A stretch of 15,745 nt of DNA from Phycisphaerales bacterium. Lineage in GTDB: Bacteria > Planctomycetota > Phycisphaerae > Phycisphaerales > UBA1924. Of the stretch, positions 6,757 to 15,400 are shown piece by piece. The stretch lies in NCBI GenBank assembly GCA_016763115.1, contig JAESUL010000093.1, forward strand, positions 1 to 15,745, written 5' to 3'. A program made the translations under genes and the position numbers. The notes beneath the pieces were generated by a model, which ran no database searches, was not told where the DNA came from, and saw only the letters and a program-made list of their open reading frames with translations. Numbering within the stretch: position 1 is the first letter of the stretch; each line of letters opens with the position of its first letter.

Positions 6757-7688
6757 GACACATGCCCCGCATGGGCGCCGTTCGAGTGATTGGCGCGGTT
6801 TGTGGAATCCATATCGATTTCGCCGGTCGCGCTTTGGACATTGCCCAGCCTGCGTTTGCGGATCTGTTCCTTGAGGAGCATCGTTCCGATCGCGCCGAAC
6901 AGCACGAACATCACGAGCAACGCTCCGAGTTTCATTATCTGCATCGCCTGCAGCGTATACACCCCGGCGTTGGGATCTATGCGGTAGCAGAACTGCAGGA
7001 ACCGATCGCCAAGACTCTTGGCGATCTTGCCCTCTGATGCATCGAGCAACGAGAGCTTCATTTCTCTTGCCGGGTAATCAAACCCGTAAAAATACCGTGT
7101 CACCTTGCCCTTGGGCGAGAGCACCATCAACCCGACAGGGTGAGAATACTCGCCGTTGTCCAACTGCTGGAAATCGTAGCCCACCGCGTCGGCAAGCTTG
7201 CGGATATTGACCGCGTCGCCGGTGTGAAACGCGAATCCATCGAGCGTCTTGGGATCATCATTGCGTTCGTATTCTGAGACGAACCCGGTCTTGACGCCCA
7301 ACGCATTGGGTGTCGATTCCGTGTGGTCAAAGCTGACCACGACCACGCGGAAGTCTTCTCCCGCAAGGTAATCGAGTTCGTTGATGCATTCGGTGAGCTT
7401 ATCGAGCACCACCGGGCAGACCACCGGGCATTCGTAGTACACCAACGCGAAGATCACCGGCTTGGAATCCGAGAAGTACTTGGACAGCACAACCGTTTCG
7501 CCATAGGCATTGGTGAACTCGGCATCGAGCGGCGCGAAGTGCCCGAGGTTTTCCTCGAACCCGACGCCGTTGAGCTGCTTGATGTCCTCTCGTGATTTCA
7601 TCAGCTGCCCGAAAGCGGCGCGAGGGACAAGCATCGTCATCGCGACGATTGCAAAGAGAACCATGTTTGATCGGCTCGAAAGGTTCAT
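6753..7688 (-). CDS. sco: Sco/SenC copper chaperone with C-terminal membrane anchor
   Basis: Sco proteins have a thioredoxin fold and deliver copper to, or reduce the cysteines of, the CuA site of subunit II, matching the gene's place directly upstream of coxB. The protein has 311 residues. A hydrophobic signal sequence covers about 8-27. The copper-binding CxxxC is Cys87-Pro-Val-Val-Cys91 in YYECPVVCP, and the third ligand is His183 in EYSHPVGLMVLSP. A second hydrophobic helix lies at about 252-272, followed by a basic patch (KEQIRKRR) and a tail ending in HSNGAHAGHVS. Classical Sco proteins are anchored by an N-terminal helix. Here the chaperone domain would instead be held by the C-terminal helix, with the His-containing tail in the cytoplasm if the signal is cleaved. 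The start overlaps the previous stop by one base (TGATG), with AGGAAG three bases before the ATG. Confidence 0.95.
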   Translation of the reverse strand: MNLSSRSNMVLFAIVAMTMLVPRAAFGQLMKSREDIKQLNGVGFEENLGHFAPLDAEFTNAYGETVVLSKYFSDSKPVIFALVYYECPVVCPVVLDKLTECINELDYLAGEDFRVVVVSFDHTESTPNALGVKTGFVSEYERNDDPKTLDGFAFHTGDAVNIRKLADAVGYDFQQLDNGEYSHPVGLMVLSPKGKVTRYFYGFDYPAREMKLSLLDASEGKIAKSLGDRFLQFCYRIDPNAGVYTLQAMQIMKLGALLVMFVLFGAIGTMLLKEQIRKRRLGNVQSATGEIDMDSTNRANHSNGAHAGHVS

Positions 7689-8035
7689 CAGCTTCCTGCA
7701 CCTTCATAATCAGCAATCACCAGGTCCATCGCCATATCAACGGGGATCTGAACGATCCCGTTCTCACGGTCGATCCACTCGAACGAGTTTCTCGTGGTCT
7801 GGACCGCGATTTTTTCTTCGAACGAGGCTTGGGCCTCTGTCGTGGTTTCGTTGATGCTCGCGTCGTACTTGCTCATGTAGTTGTTGTAATACACAACCAG
7901 CACGATGATGACGAAGAGCACGCCAAACACGATCGCGATTAGAGTCAGCGCAAGCCACTTGGGGCTGACATGCGCGGCTTGCTCGAGTTGGGGGGCGGGT
8001 TCATCGGCGCTATGGGTATGCCATTGGTCGCTCAT
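7688..8035 (-). CDS. Small one-helix membrane protein between actF and sco
   Basis: The protein has 115 residues from the ATG at 8035, chosen because GGAG lies eight bases upstream; an in-frame ATG at 8059 would start inside a hairpin. The N-terminus is short and polar with His and Glu (MSDQWHTHSADEPAP). One strong membrane helix spans about 26-50 (WLALTLIAIVFGVLFVIIV). About 65 further residues are probably periplasmic. The C-terminal stretch FEWIDRENGIVQIPVDMAMD looks like a motif I recall from small proteins beside Sco and ACIII genes in other phyla (a W-[IV]-D..GI[AV]-[QR]-IP pattern). That memory is not a database result. There are no metal-binding Cys residues. The gene overlaps sco by one base, so a role in oxidase or ACIII assembly is a reasonable inference; no function is established by the sequence. 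Confidence 0.78.
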   Translation of the reverse strand: MSDQWHTHSADEPAPQLEQAAHVSPKWLALTLIAIVFGVLFVIIVLVVYYNNYMSKYDASINETTTEAQASFEEKIAVQTTRNSFEWIDRENGIVQIPVDMAMDLVIADYEGAGS

Positions 8036-8043
8036 GAGTGGTT

Positions 8044-8047
8044 CTCC
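8044..8047 (-). promoter_or_regulatory. Shine-Dalgarno GGAG deciding the small protein start
   Basis: On the minus strand GGAG sits eight bases before the ATG at 8035-8033. No comparable site precedes the alternative ATG at 8059. Confidence 0.6.
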
Positions 8048-8052
8048 GGTCG

Positions 8053-8110
8053 CTCGCACATGGTGTGTGCGAGGGTTGTCTTTATCTGTTGCGGGCTCGG
8101 ATGAACCCGC
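8053..8110 (-). other. Two RNA hairpins in the actF-to-small-protein spacer
   Basis: This spacer between actF and the next start, about 93 bases, is the longest within the operon. It holds a perfect 8-pair stem, CTCGCACA (8053-8060) with TGTGCGAG (8066-8073), loop five bases. A second 8-pair stem joins 8091-8098 to 8103-8110 with a four-base loop. In the second stem, 8096 with 8105 makes a G-U wobble in minus-strand RNA but a mismatch in plus-strand RNA, so pairing favours the operon transcript. Neither stem is followed by a U run, so full intrinsic termination is unlikely. They could mark an RNA processing or stability boundary between the ACIII and oxidase parts. Confidence 0.5.
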
Positions 8111-8128
8111 GTGGTTGTCTCTGTTGCG

Positions 8129-9460
8129 TTACACATAGTTCTTGTGGCTCATTGCTTCGTGCAGCATCGGGTCCTTGATGGGCAGCAGGTTGCTCCGCCC
8201 GATCTTCCATGTCAGGATCGCGCCGAAGATGCCAAGCACCCCCACCACGCCCGCGATATCGAGGAAGACATTCCATGATGCGAATCCGGGATCGACCGCA
8301 TCTGGGCCGGCGTTGAGGTACGCCATCGGGCGGATGATCCACACCATATCGAATGCCGTAATAATGATCACATAAATCGCCACCATTGAAAGTAGCTTGG
8401 GTGACCGCTTGGTCTTCCGCCAGACGAGCATCAAGAACGGCACCACGAAGTGCCCGATGGTCATCACGACAAACAACCACTGCCACCCGTTCTGCTGACG
8501 GAACAGGTACCACGCGGTCTCTTCAGGAATATTCGAGTACCAGATCAGGAAGTACTGGCTGAACCCGATATACCCCCAGAACACCGTGAAGGTGAACATC
8601 AGTTTGCCCAGATCATGAAAGTGCTCTTCGTGGACCAGCCCGACGAGCTTGCCGCGAGCGAGCAAACGCGAAGCGATCAAGGTCACCACGGCGGTCGAAA
8701 CGAGCGCCGCCGAAGCGAAGTACATCACGCCCCACATGGTCGAGAAGAACCGGTAATCGAGCGACATCAGGAAATCAAACGACGCGAACGCGGTGGTCAA
8801 TGCAAAGCACGGAATCCCGAACCCTGACCAGAACCTGGCCTTGCGACCCAGCGAACGATCACCGGTCTCGTCTGCTTTCATTGACCACCCGATGAGTTTG
8901 GTGCTCAGCGTGATCCAGACAAGCCCGTAGATCAGGAATCGAACGCCAAAGAATGTCGCGTTGAGGTACGGCTCTTTCACCTGCAATAGATGGCTCTCTG
9001 CAACCTTGCTCGGATCGAGCCAGTCAAAGAGCATGCCTTTGGTGAGGATCTCGATGAGGACGATCGGGATCATCATGACCCAGACCCACCGGACCATCCA
9101 CGCGACATTCTCAAACTGTCTGCGGAGCGTGATCGACCAGCCCGCGTTGAGCGAGTGGAACACCATCACGAAGAACAACCCGCCCAGCGCCATCGCCAAA
9201 GCGGTGAACACACCGACCTCGTAGGCAGCAAGCGCGTGGTATGGATTGATGGCGAACCCGCCGATGAGCGTCACGATCAGCCCGAGAACACCGACCCCGA
9301 GGAACATTTTCATCACCCCACCCAGCGCGCCGGGTTCGAGGGTGGTGTTGTCCTTGCTCATCCGCTTGTCGGCCGCGATCCTTGCGAGCCGGGCATCCCA
9401 TTCGGTGTCCTGCAATGCGGTCGCCGCGGGCGCCGGGTGATTGGCAGCAATCTGGGTCAT
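8129..9460 (-). CDS. actF: Alternative complex III subunit ActF
   Basis: A 443-residue polytopic membrane protein with about ten predicted helices, distantly related to the NrfD/ActC fold. In ACIII it pairs with ActC in the membrane and contributes to the quinol-oxidising module and possible proton pathways. Recognisable family stretches are FVMVFHSLNAGWSITLRRQF (about 97-116), SFDFLMSLDYRFFSTMWG (about 227-244) and HDLGKLMFTFTVFWGYIGFS (about 282-301). A polar N-terminus of about 45 residues precedes the first helix. The start overlaps the actE stop as ATGA, with a G-rich Shine-Dalgarno six bases upstream inside actE. The gene is the last of the ACIII set and is followed by the hairpin spacer. 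Confidence 0.95.
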   Translation of the reverse strand: MTQIAANHPAPAATALQDTEWDARLARIAADKRMSKDNTTLEPGALGGVMKMFLGVGVLGLIVTLIGGFAINPYHALAAYEVGVFTALAMALGGLFFVMVFHSLNAGWSITLRRQFENVAWMVRWVWVMMIPIVLIEILTKGMLFDWLDPSKVAESHLLQVKEPYLNATFFGVRFLIYGLVWITLSTKLIGWSMKADETGDRSLGRKARFWSGFGIPCFALTTAFASFDFLMSLDYRFFSTMWGVMYFASAALVSTAVVTLIASRLLARGKLVGLVHEEHFHDLGKLMFTFTVFWGYIGFSQYFLIWYSNIPEETAWYLFRQQNGWQWLFVVMTIGHFVVPFLMLVWRKTKRSPKLLSMVAIYVIIITAFDMVWIIRPMAYLNAGPDAVDPGFASWNVFLDIAGVVGVLGIFGAILTWKIGRSNLLPIKDPMLHEAMSHKNYV

Positions 9461-10239
9461 CCTTCACCCCCTGCGTTTGGTGAGTCGGTCACGCCGATCT
9501 TGGCACGATCGGCTGAATCGAGTGTATTGACATCAACATCCTGGGCCGTTTGCAGCGCTCGGATATAGCTCACGATCGACCAGGCATCTTTCTCATCAAT
9601 CGCATGAGAATACGAAGGCATCCGCAGATCACCCGTTGGTGTCCACAACCCATCACGCATCACATGGAAAAGGTACCCGTCGGAACCGAGCTCGCCCGTG
9701 CGATCAAGGTACTTCGGATCGAGCAAGTTGGACGGAGGCACCGCGAACAAACGCCCCACCTCGCCCGATTGGCCGCCCTTGGCGTCGTACCCGTGGCACA
9801 TCGCACAGAAAATATCAAACCGCTCTTGTCCACGAAGCAACACATCCTGCGTCACCTTCATGGGCATCCGCTGAACATACTGATCGTCCGTTCCCGCGAC
9901 CAGCCCGAAGTAGTACGACTCGTCGCCCTTGAGCGCATCGTTCTGGTTCTGGATCAGCCCCTCGGCCCACGCAGGAGCATCGTCAGAGCTGTAGGTGTTG
10001 TCACCAAATGGAACCGTTCCCGGAACCCGACTCCGCTGGGACTGCCCATCGGCGTAGAAGTTGGACCCAGACTGAGGCTTGAGCTTGGGCTGGTCGTCCA
10101 TGTCGGGGAAGAACTGGTGCGGCGGCTTGTCCGTCCGATCGCCCCGGCACCCCGTCATCGGCGCCACCAGCACCGCCGTGAGCAAAGCAAGAATGCCCAC
10201 CGCGTGCAGCGTGTTTCGTTGTGTGGTTTCGTGCATCAT
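9457..10239 (-). CDS. actE: Alternative complex III subunit ActE, monohaem cytochrome c lipoprotein
   Basis: A 260-residue periplasmic c-type cytochrome, lipid-anchored, that passes electrons out of ACIII. A hydrophobic signal ends in the lipobox APMTGC, with the lipidated Cys at 31. An ActE-type segment PDMDDQPKLKPQSGSNFY (about 45-62) follows. The haem site is CAMCH (Cys145, Cys148, His149) in FDIFCAMCHGYDAKGG, and Met207 in LRMPSYSHAI is the likely sixth ligand. ISRs of the class I cytochrome fold end near YIRALQ (about 225-230). The actD stop overlaps the first ATG by one base (TGATG); a second ATG at 10236 is equally possible. No separate soluble cytochrome c gene lies between this and coxB, which fits direct transfer to the CoxB cytochrome domain. 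Confidence 0.95.
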   Translation of the reverse strand: MMHETTQRNTLHAVGILALLTAVLVAPMTGCRGDRTDKPPHQFFPDMDDQPKLKPQSGSNFYADGQSQRSRVPGTVPFGDNTYSSDDAPAWAEGLIQNQNDALKGDESYYFGLVAGTDDQYVQRMPMKVTQDVLLRGQERFDIFCAMCHGYDAKGGQSGEVGRLFAVPPSNLLDPKYLDRTGELGSDGYLFHVMRDGLWTPTGDLRMPSYSHAIDEKDAWSIVSYIRALQTAQDVDVNTLDSADRAKIGVTDSPNAGGEG

Positions 10240-10868
10240 CAGTTCTCATCCTCGATCAGTGCGATGTGCGTGCCGCCGATTTTTTCGAGCAGTTCGCGGG
10301 TCTTCACGGGGTCGAAGTTTGGGTCCTCGGCTTCAATCGCGATTACAAATGTATCGTTGCTCGCATGACAGAACCGTGCGTGTGAAAAGAGCGGATGGTG
10401 GAACCGAGGCAACCCGTTGAGCGCGAGCATCCCGAAGATGCACATAAACGCGGTAAACAAGATGCCCAACTCAAAGGTGATCGGCAAGAACGCCTGCCAA
10501 GCGTCATACGGCTTGCCCTGGACGACCTGCGGGAACAGAATCGCGGTGGTCCCCCACTGCAACAATGCACCCGTTGCCACGCCCGCGATTGCCGCTCCGC
10601 CCGCCATCAGGGGCAGCCTGGTCGTCTTGATCCCCATCGCGGTCTCGATGTCGTGGATCGGGAACGGCGTGTGGACATCCCACTTGGAATACCCCGCGTC
10701 GCGGACATGCTCGGCGGCGTGGAATACCTTGGGGGTCTCGGTGAACTCGGCAACAAGCCCGTAGACCCGGTTGCCACGCTCGGTGACGAACCGCGGCGCC
10801 GGTTTACGCACGACCATCGGGAAGTAATCCGCGACGACCGAGAGAAGTTTATCTATCTGTGCTTTCAT
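10239..10868 (-). CDS. actD: Alternative complex III subunit ActD
   Basis: A 209-residue membrane subunit of ACIII (DUF3341-type). The typical core begins at VYGLVAEFTETPKVFHAAEHVRDAGY (from about residue 35), continues with the conserved TPFPIHDIETAMGIKTTRLP (about 67-86), and has two helices at about 87-110 and 127-150. It ends in a cytoplasmic domain around NDTFVIAIEAEDPNFD (about 171-186). Roughly 34 residues precede the core, with a hydrophobic patch (LLSVVADYFPMVV). The start is well supported: AGGAGG lies six bases upstream, in the 13-base gap after actC. ActD has no redox centre; it is a structural subunit. Its presence between actC and actE is canonical gene order. Confidence 0.94.
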   Translation of the reverse strand: MKAQIDKLLSVVADYFPMVVRKPAPRFVTERGNRVYGLVAEFTETPKVFHAAEHVRDAGYSKWDVHTPFPIHDIETAMGIKTTRLPLMAGGAAIAGVATGALLQWGTTAILFPQVVQGKPYDAWQAFLPITFELGILFTAFMCIFGMLALNGLPRFHHPLFSHARFCHASNDTFVIAIEAEDPNFDPVKTRELLEKIGGTHIALIEDEN

Positions 10869-10874
10869 ACTCGT

Positions 10875-10880
10875 CCTCCT
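10875..10880 (-). promoter_or_regulatory. Strong Shine-Dalgarno AGGAGG before actD
   Basis: A perfect AGGAGG on the minus strand six bases before the actD ATG supports the long N-terminus of actD. It is the strongest ribosome site I see in the operon. Confidence 0.7.
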
Positions 10881-10881
10881 C

Positions 10882-12462
10882 TCAGTGGTGCTCGTGCGGG
10901 CTGGACTGCGGCATCACGACTTTGACCTCGGCCAAAGCGAACACCGGCAAGAACTTCAAGAACAACAAGAACAGCGTCATAAAGATGCCGCACGATCCGA
11001 CAAAGGTCAGGATATCGACCCAAGTCGGGAAAAACATATGCCACTCGCCCGGCAAGAATGCCCGGTGCAACGAGGTGACGATAATCACGAACCGCTCGAA
11101 CCACATCCCCACCGTCACCGCCAACGCGACCATCCAGATGATCATCGGGTTCTGACGGCACCTGCGGAACCAGAACAACTGCGGGCTGATCACATTGCAC
11201 GAGATCATCGTCCAGTATGCCCACCAATACGGTGCCCGGTCCGGACGGACACGGGTGTTGACAAACAACTCCAACTCGTACACATTACCCGAGTACCAAG
11301 CGATGAAGAACTCCATCGAGTACGCAAACCCGACCATCGTGCCCGTGAGCAGCAAGATCTTGGACATGTTCTCGAGGTGACGCAGCGTCAGAATATCCGA
11401 GAAGTTCGGCAGACAAGCCCGCAACGGGATCATCAGCAACAGCACCATCGCGAACCCGCCGAACACCGCACCGGCGACAAAGTAAGGCGGGAAGATCGTC
11501 GTGTGCCAACCGGGCAGAATCGAGGTCGCAAAGTCGAACGAAACAATCGAATGCACCGAGAGTACCAGAGGCGTCGCGATGCCCGCGAGCATCAAATACG
11601 CCTTTTCATAGCGGTGCCAGTGACGCGAAGAGAATCGCCACCCGAGGCTCATGAACCCGTAGATGTACGCACGGATCATGTCCGGACGCGGAGCAAACGG
11701 AAGAATCAGCCCGTTGCCGATCGGCATGGGCAGCGCGAACGGACGCGATACATTGTGGTGCAGACGCAGCTTGGCCCGGTCGCGGAGTGTCGCGATATCG
11801 GGGATCATGCCCATGTACCAGAAGAGCACCGAAACGGTCGCGTAGGTCGAAACCGCGAACACATCCCACAGCAACGGCGAGCGGAAGTTGGGCCACACGC
11901 CATTGGAGTTTGGTACCGGGGCAAGGTACCACGCGAACCACACTCGCCCGACATGAATACCCGGGAAGATACCAGCGCAAACCACCGCGAAGATCGTCAT
12001 CGCTTCGGCGCTGCGGTTGACCGCGGTCCGCCAGTTCTGCTTGAGCAGGCACAGCACGGCCGAGATCAGCGTGCCGGCGTGACCGATACCGATCCAGAAA
12101 ACGAAGTTGGTGATGTCCCACGCCCAGCCCACCTGGTTATTCAGGCCCCACACACCGACGCCGGTGATAAGGAGGTACAAGATCATGCCCGTGCCGAGCG
12201 CAGCGACGGACGAGAAGATCGTGAACGCCACCAGCCACGGGCGGGGCATCGGTGCCTCGGCGTACCCGCAAACAATGTCGGTGATCTCGCTGAAGGACCG
12301 GTCGCCGAGCACCAATGGTGCACGCTTGCCCGGATCTTCGATCAGTGTCCCGTCGTCCTTGCCGCCGCCGACCGTTTTATTGCGTCGCGGCGGAGGCTGG
12401 GCTCCGGGCTCGAAGCCCGCAACACGCCGGGCCATGGATTCGTCTGGATGAATCGAACTCAT
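10882..12462 (-). CDS. actC: Alternative complex III subunit ActC (NrfD/PsrC-like quinol-binding)
   Basis: A 526-residue integral membrane protein with about ten predicted helices, of the NrfD/PsrC family. In ACIII it forms the quinol-binding membrane subunit beneath the ActB Fe-S domain. The hallmark is VFWIGIGHAGTLISAVL (about 121-137, with His128) followed by LKQNWRTAVNRSAEAMTIFA; FPGIHVGRVWFAWYL follows at about 166-180. The first 70 or so residues are polar and cytoplasmic, with a Pro/Arg-rich patch (QPPPRRNK), longer than a minimal NrfD. The C-terminus ends in SPHEHH. It begins 18 bases after the actB stop with GGAG about ten bases upstream of the ATG, and the AGGAGG of actD follows its stop. 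Confidence 0.96.
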   Translation of the reverse strand: MSSIHPDESMARRVAGFEPGAQPPPRRNKTVGGGKDDGTLIEDPGKRAPLVLGDRSFSEITDIVCGYAEAPMPRPWLVAFTIFSSVAALGTGMILYLLITGVGVWGLNNQVGWAWDITNFVFWIGIGHAGTLISAVLCLLKQNWRTAVNRSAEAMTIFAVVCAGIFPGIHVGRVWFAWYLAPVPNSNGVWPNFRSPLLWDVFAVSTYATVSVLFWYMGMIPDIATLRDRAKLRLHHNVSRPFALPMPIGNGLILPFAPRPDMIRAYIYGFMSLGWRFSSRHWHRYEKAYLMLAGIATPLVLSVHSIVSFDFATSILPGWHTTIFPPYFVAGAVFGGFAMVLLLMIPLRACLPNFSDILTLRHLENMSKILLLTGTMVGFAYSMEFFIAWYSGNVYELELFVNTRVRPDRAPYWWAYWTMISCNVISPQLFWFRRCRQNPMIIWMVALAVTVGMWFERFVIIVTSLHRAFLPGEWHMFFPTWVDILTFVGSCGIFMTLFLLFLKFLPVFALAEVKVVMPQSSPHEHH

Positions 12463-12480
12463 ATCGAATCTACTCCGTTA

Positions 12481-15400
12481 TTACGCGTTTATTCCGCTCA
12501 GGACCCGGAGGCTGAGGGAATATCCGTCGTCCATAAACTTCTTCATGCTGTCGATGTACGCTGATGAATGCTTCTGCGGGGCGTGCCCCTCATCAGCGTT
12601 GTGATTGTCTTCTTGATGCGTCCCGGTGTCATGCTCGGCACCGTCATCGTGCCCGCCGTCATGACCGAATGGGTCTTCGGTGTCATAGACCCGGATCTCC
12701 GGGTTCGGATTGCGAACACGCATCATGTGGCTTGTCCGCGGGCGGACATTGAGGTACCCCAAGAGCATGTAGCTCCGCCCGTTCTCTCGCGAGCTGGCAA
12801 CCTTGGATGCCGGGTCGAGGATATCGCCGAACACAATTGATTCGGTCGGACACGCCTGCTGGCACGCGACCTGGAAGTACCCGTCGGGGATCGGACCGAC
12901 CTGGTCCTTGTCCTTCCAGATGCCCTTGATCTTGACATCCTGGCGTGCCTGGTTGACGCGCTGGACACAGTAAGTACATTTCTCCATCACGCCTCGGCTG
13001 CGGACCGTGACATCTGGGTTGAACTTCATCTTTGTGATCTCGTCGAGCTTCTTGCGAAGACGAGGCGGGATGAAGTTCTGATTGAATGTCCGGTCCTGCC
13101 CGATCGTTTCCTCGAACTTCTGTTCGAGCCCACGCGAGACATAGTTGGCATCGAGCCCGCCGTTGAACTTGGTCGGGGCGTAATCAAAGAAGTTGAATCG
13201 GCGGACCTTGTAAGGGCAGTTATTCGCACAGTACCGCGTGCCGATGCACCGATTGTACGCCATGTCATTGGTGCCTTCGGGACCATGCGTGGTTGCATTG
13301 ACCGGGCACACCGTTTCACACGGGGCATTCTCGCAGTGCACACACGCCAGAGGCTGGGCAAAGATCTCGTCGGGGTTGTTGAGGTCCTCACCAACAAAGT
13401 AGCGATCGATGCGGATCCATTGGAGCTCGCGTCCCTTGGCGACCTCGGACTTGCCGACGACGGGGATGTTGTTCTCGCTCTGGCACGCGACGGTGCACAC
13501 GCCACACCCGTCGCACGATGCCATGTCGATCGTCATGCCCCACTGCGGGTTCTTGCTGAACGCCGAGCCGGGTGCTGGATTACGATTGGACTCGTTCTGC
13601 GGGTTGTCATACGCCGAAATGTTTGGCGGTGCGTGCCCCATCTCGCCAAGCCGCTCGGCCGCGTTGAGCTTGGAGACCTCTACGCCGTAGACCTCGTCGG
13701 GATAATCCTTTACCTCGTCGCCGTAGATATCCCAGTATTTTTTATCCAACGCACGGACAATCGTGTGCCGCGATTTTTTGCGTGATGTTTCCGATTGCGA
13801 TGCCAGCGACCAGTGGTTCTGGGTCGATGCGATGGTGTAGGTGCCGCGAGTGCGCTTGACCTTGGCACCGCGTGCGGTCATCTCGCCGCGAGGCTTGATC
13901 GCGTAGGTGTTGTGACCAACATCGAACCCAACCTTGCCGACGATCTCGCGTCCGTACCCGAGCTTGACCGCGACGGTGTTGTCGGCCATTCCCGGCAAGA
14001 TCCACGCGGCTGCGGTCATTTCTTTGCCCTCGATCTCGATGGTCACGAGCCGAGCCTGAGGCATCTGCTGCTTGGTATACGGGTTAAACTCGTCGATCCT
14101 GGTGTGCTCGGGCAGCACGCCAAGCGACTTGGCGGTGTTCGGGCTCATGAGTACCGGGTTGTCCCAGACAACCGAGGTGCCGAACTCGGGCAGCTCTTGC
14201 ATCCACCCGTTGTTGGCATTCTGTCCAAAGTTGTGACGCGAGGTGTAGAACAGCACATCGAGCCCGTGTTCGGAGGGTGCGTTCTTCATCTTGGTGCGTG
14301 CAGCCGCCTGCATGATCACATGAGCACTCAGCATCACCTTCCGCGAAGGCTTGCCCGACCCGGCGACCACGCCGTTGTGCAATGCGTTCTTCCATGCTTT
14401 CGCATCGAGCGAGGGCATGGTCTCTTGGACAAGTGTGTACCCGTCCTTGGCGTGCCCGCTGAGCAACGCGAGCAGCTCGATCTCGGACATCGCAGGTTCA
14501 TAAAGCGGCGCGATCATGGGCTGGATAATGCTCAGCGTTCCATCGCTTGCGCGAACATCGCCCCACTCCTCCAATGTATGCGTGCCGTTGAGGCTCCAGG
14601 TCGATTCCGCTGCTGTCTCGCTCATCCCAACATCAAGCGTGATCGTGGTCTTGGCCTTGGCGAACGAATCGGCGAACGATGTCCCGTCACCCATGCTATC
14701 GACCGGGCCGTCGTACGCCGGGTTGACCCCGATGCAAACAAGCGTATCAACATCACCCTTGTTGAGTTTGTACGCGAGGTCCGACATCGCCAAGCCACAA
14801 TAGATGCCGAGCTCGGCGTCCATTTTGTGCATATTGACCATCGAGTCCATCGCCCCGATGACATCATTGATCGCCATGCACAACGCATAATCAGCACCAA
14901 ACAACCCGGCATCAGGAACGACAACCGAATGCCCCTTGTTTGCAAGAAGATCCTTCGCCATCGCTTCGATTTCCGACGCCTTCACGCCCGGCACATCGAC
15001 CGGGTGCAGATCGCCCGTCGACATCCCCGCCTGCGAGAACACCGCATGGGCGAGGGCAACGACGAACTTGTGCATCTGCGAGGGCGCAACACGGAAACGG
15101 TGATCGGCTAGCCCGCCGGTGCCCGTGGTCATTGATTCAATCGCGTACAGCCGGCTCATCTCGTCGCCCGCGTGCTCAACGCGCCGCGTGGCTGCGAACT
15201 CGCGTGCGTGACGAAGGGCATCGGGCCCGCTGCTCATAAAATCGTTGCCAACAGAAACAATCGCCTTGGCATTGGCAAAGTTGTACGAGACCCAGTGAGG
15301 CGTGCCCCCGGTCGCGATCTTGGTGCCGTTGATCATCCCGTATTGTTCTGCGGGGTTCCAAGCGGTCCACTGCGCCCTGGGCCAACGCTTCTTGATCAGA

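Noticed and set aside
8036..8059. Upstream start at 8059 for the small membrane protein
   Set aside because: It lies inside a hairpin and lacks a Shine-Dalgarno, whereas the ATG at 8035 has GGAG at good spacing.
10885..12564. Plus-strand open frame of 559 codons
   Set aside because: It lies antisense to actC, whose protein is clearly recognisable. The translated product is Arg/His/Asp/Glu/Gln-rich with no helices or motifs, as expected from the complement of a GC-biased membrane-protein gene.
13795..15111. Plus-strand open frame of 438 codons
   Set aside because: It is antisense to the well-supported actB frame, has no recognisable domain, and its composition is typical of a shadow frame.
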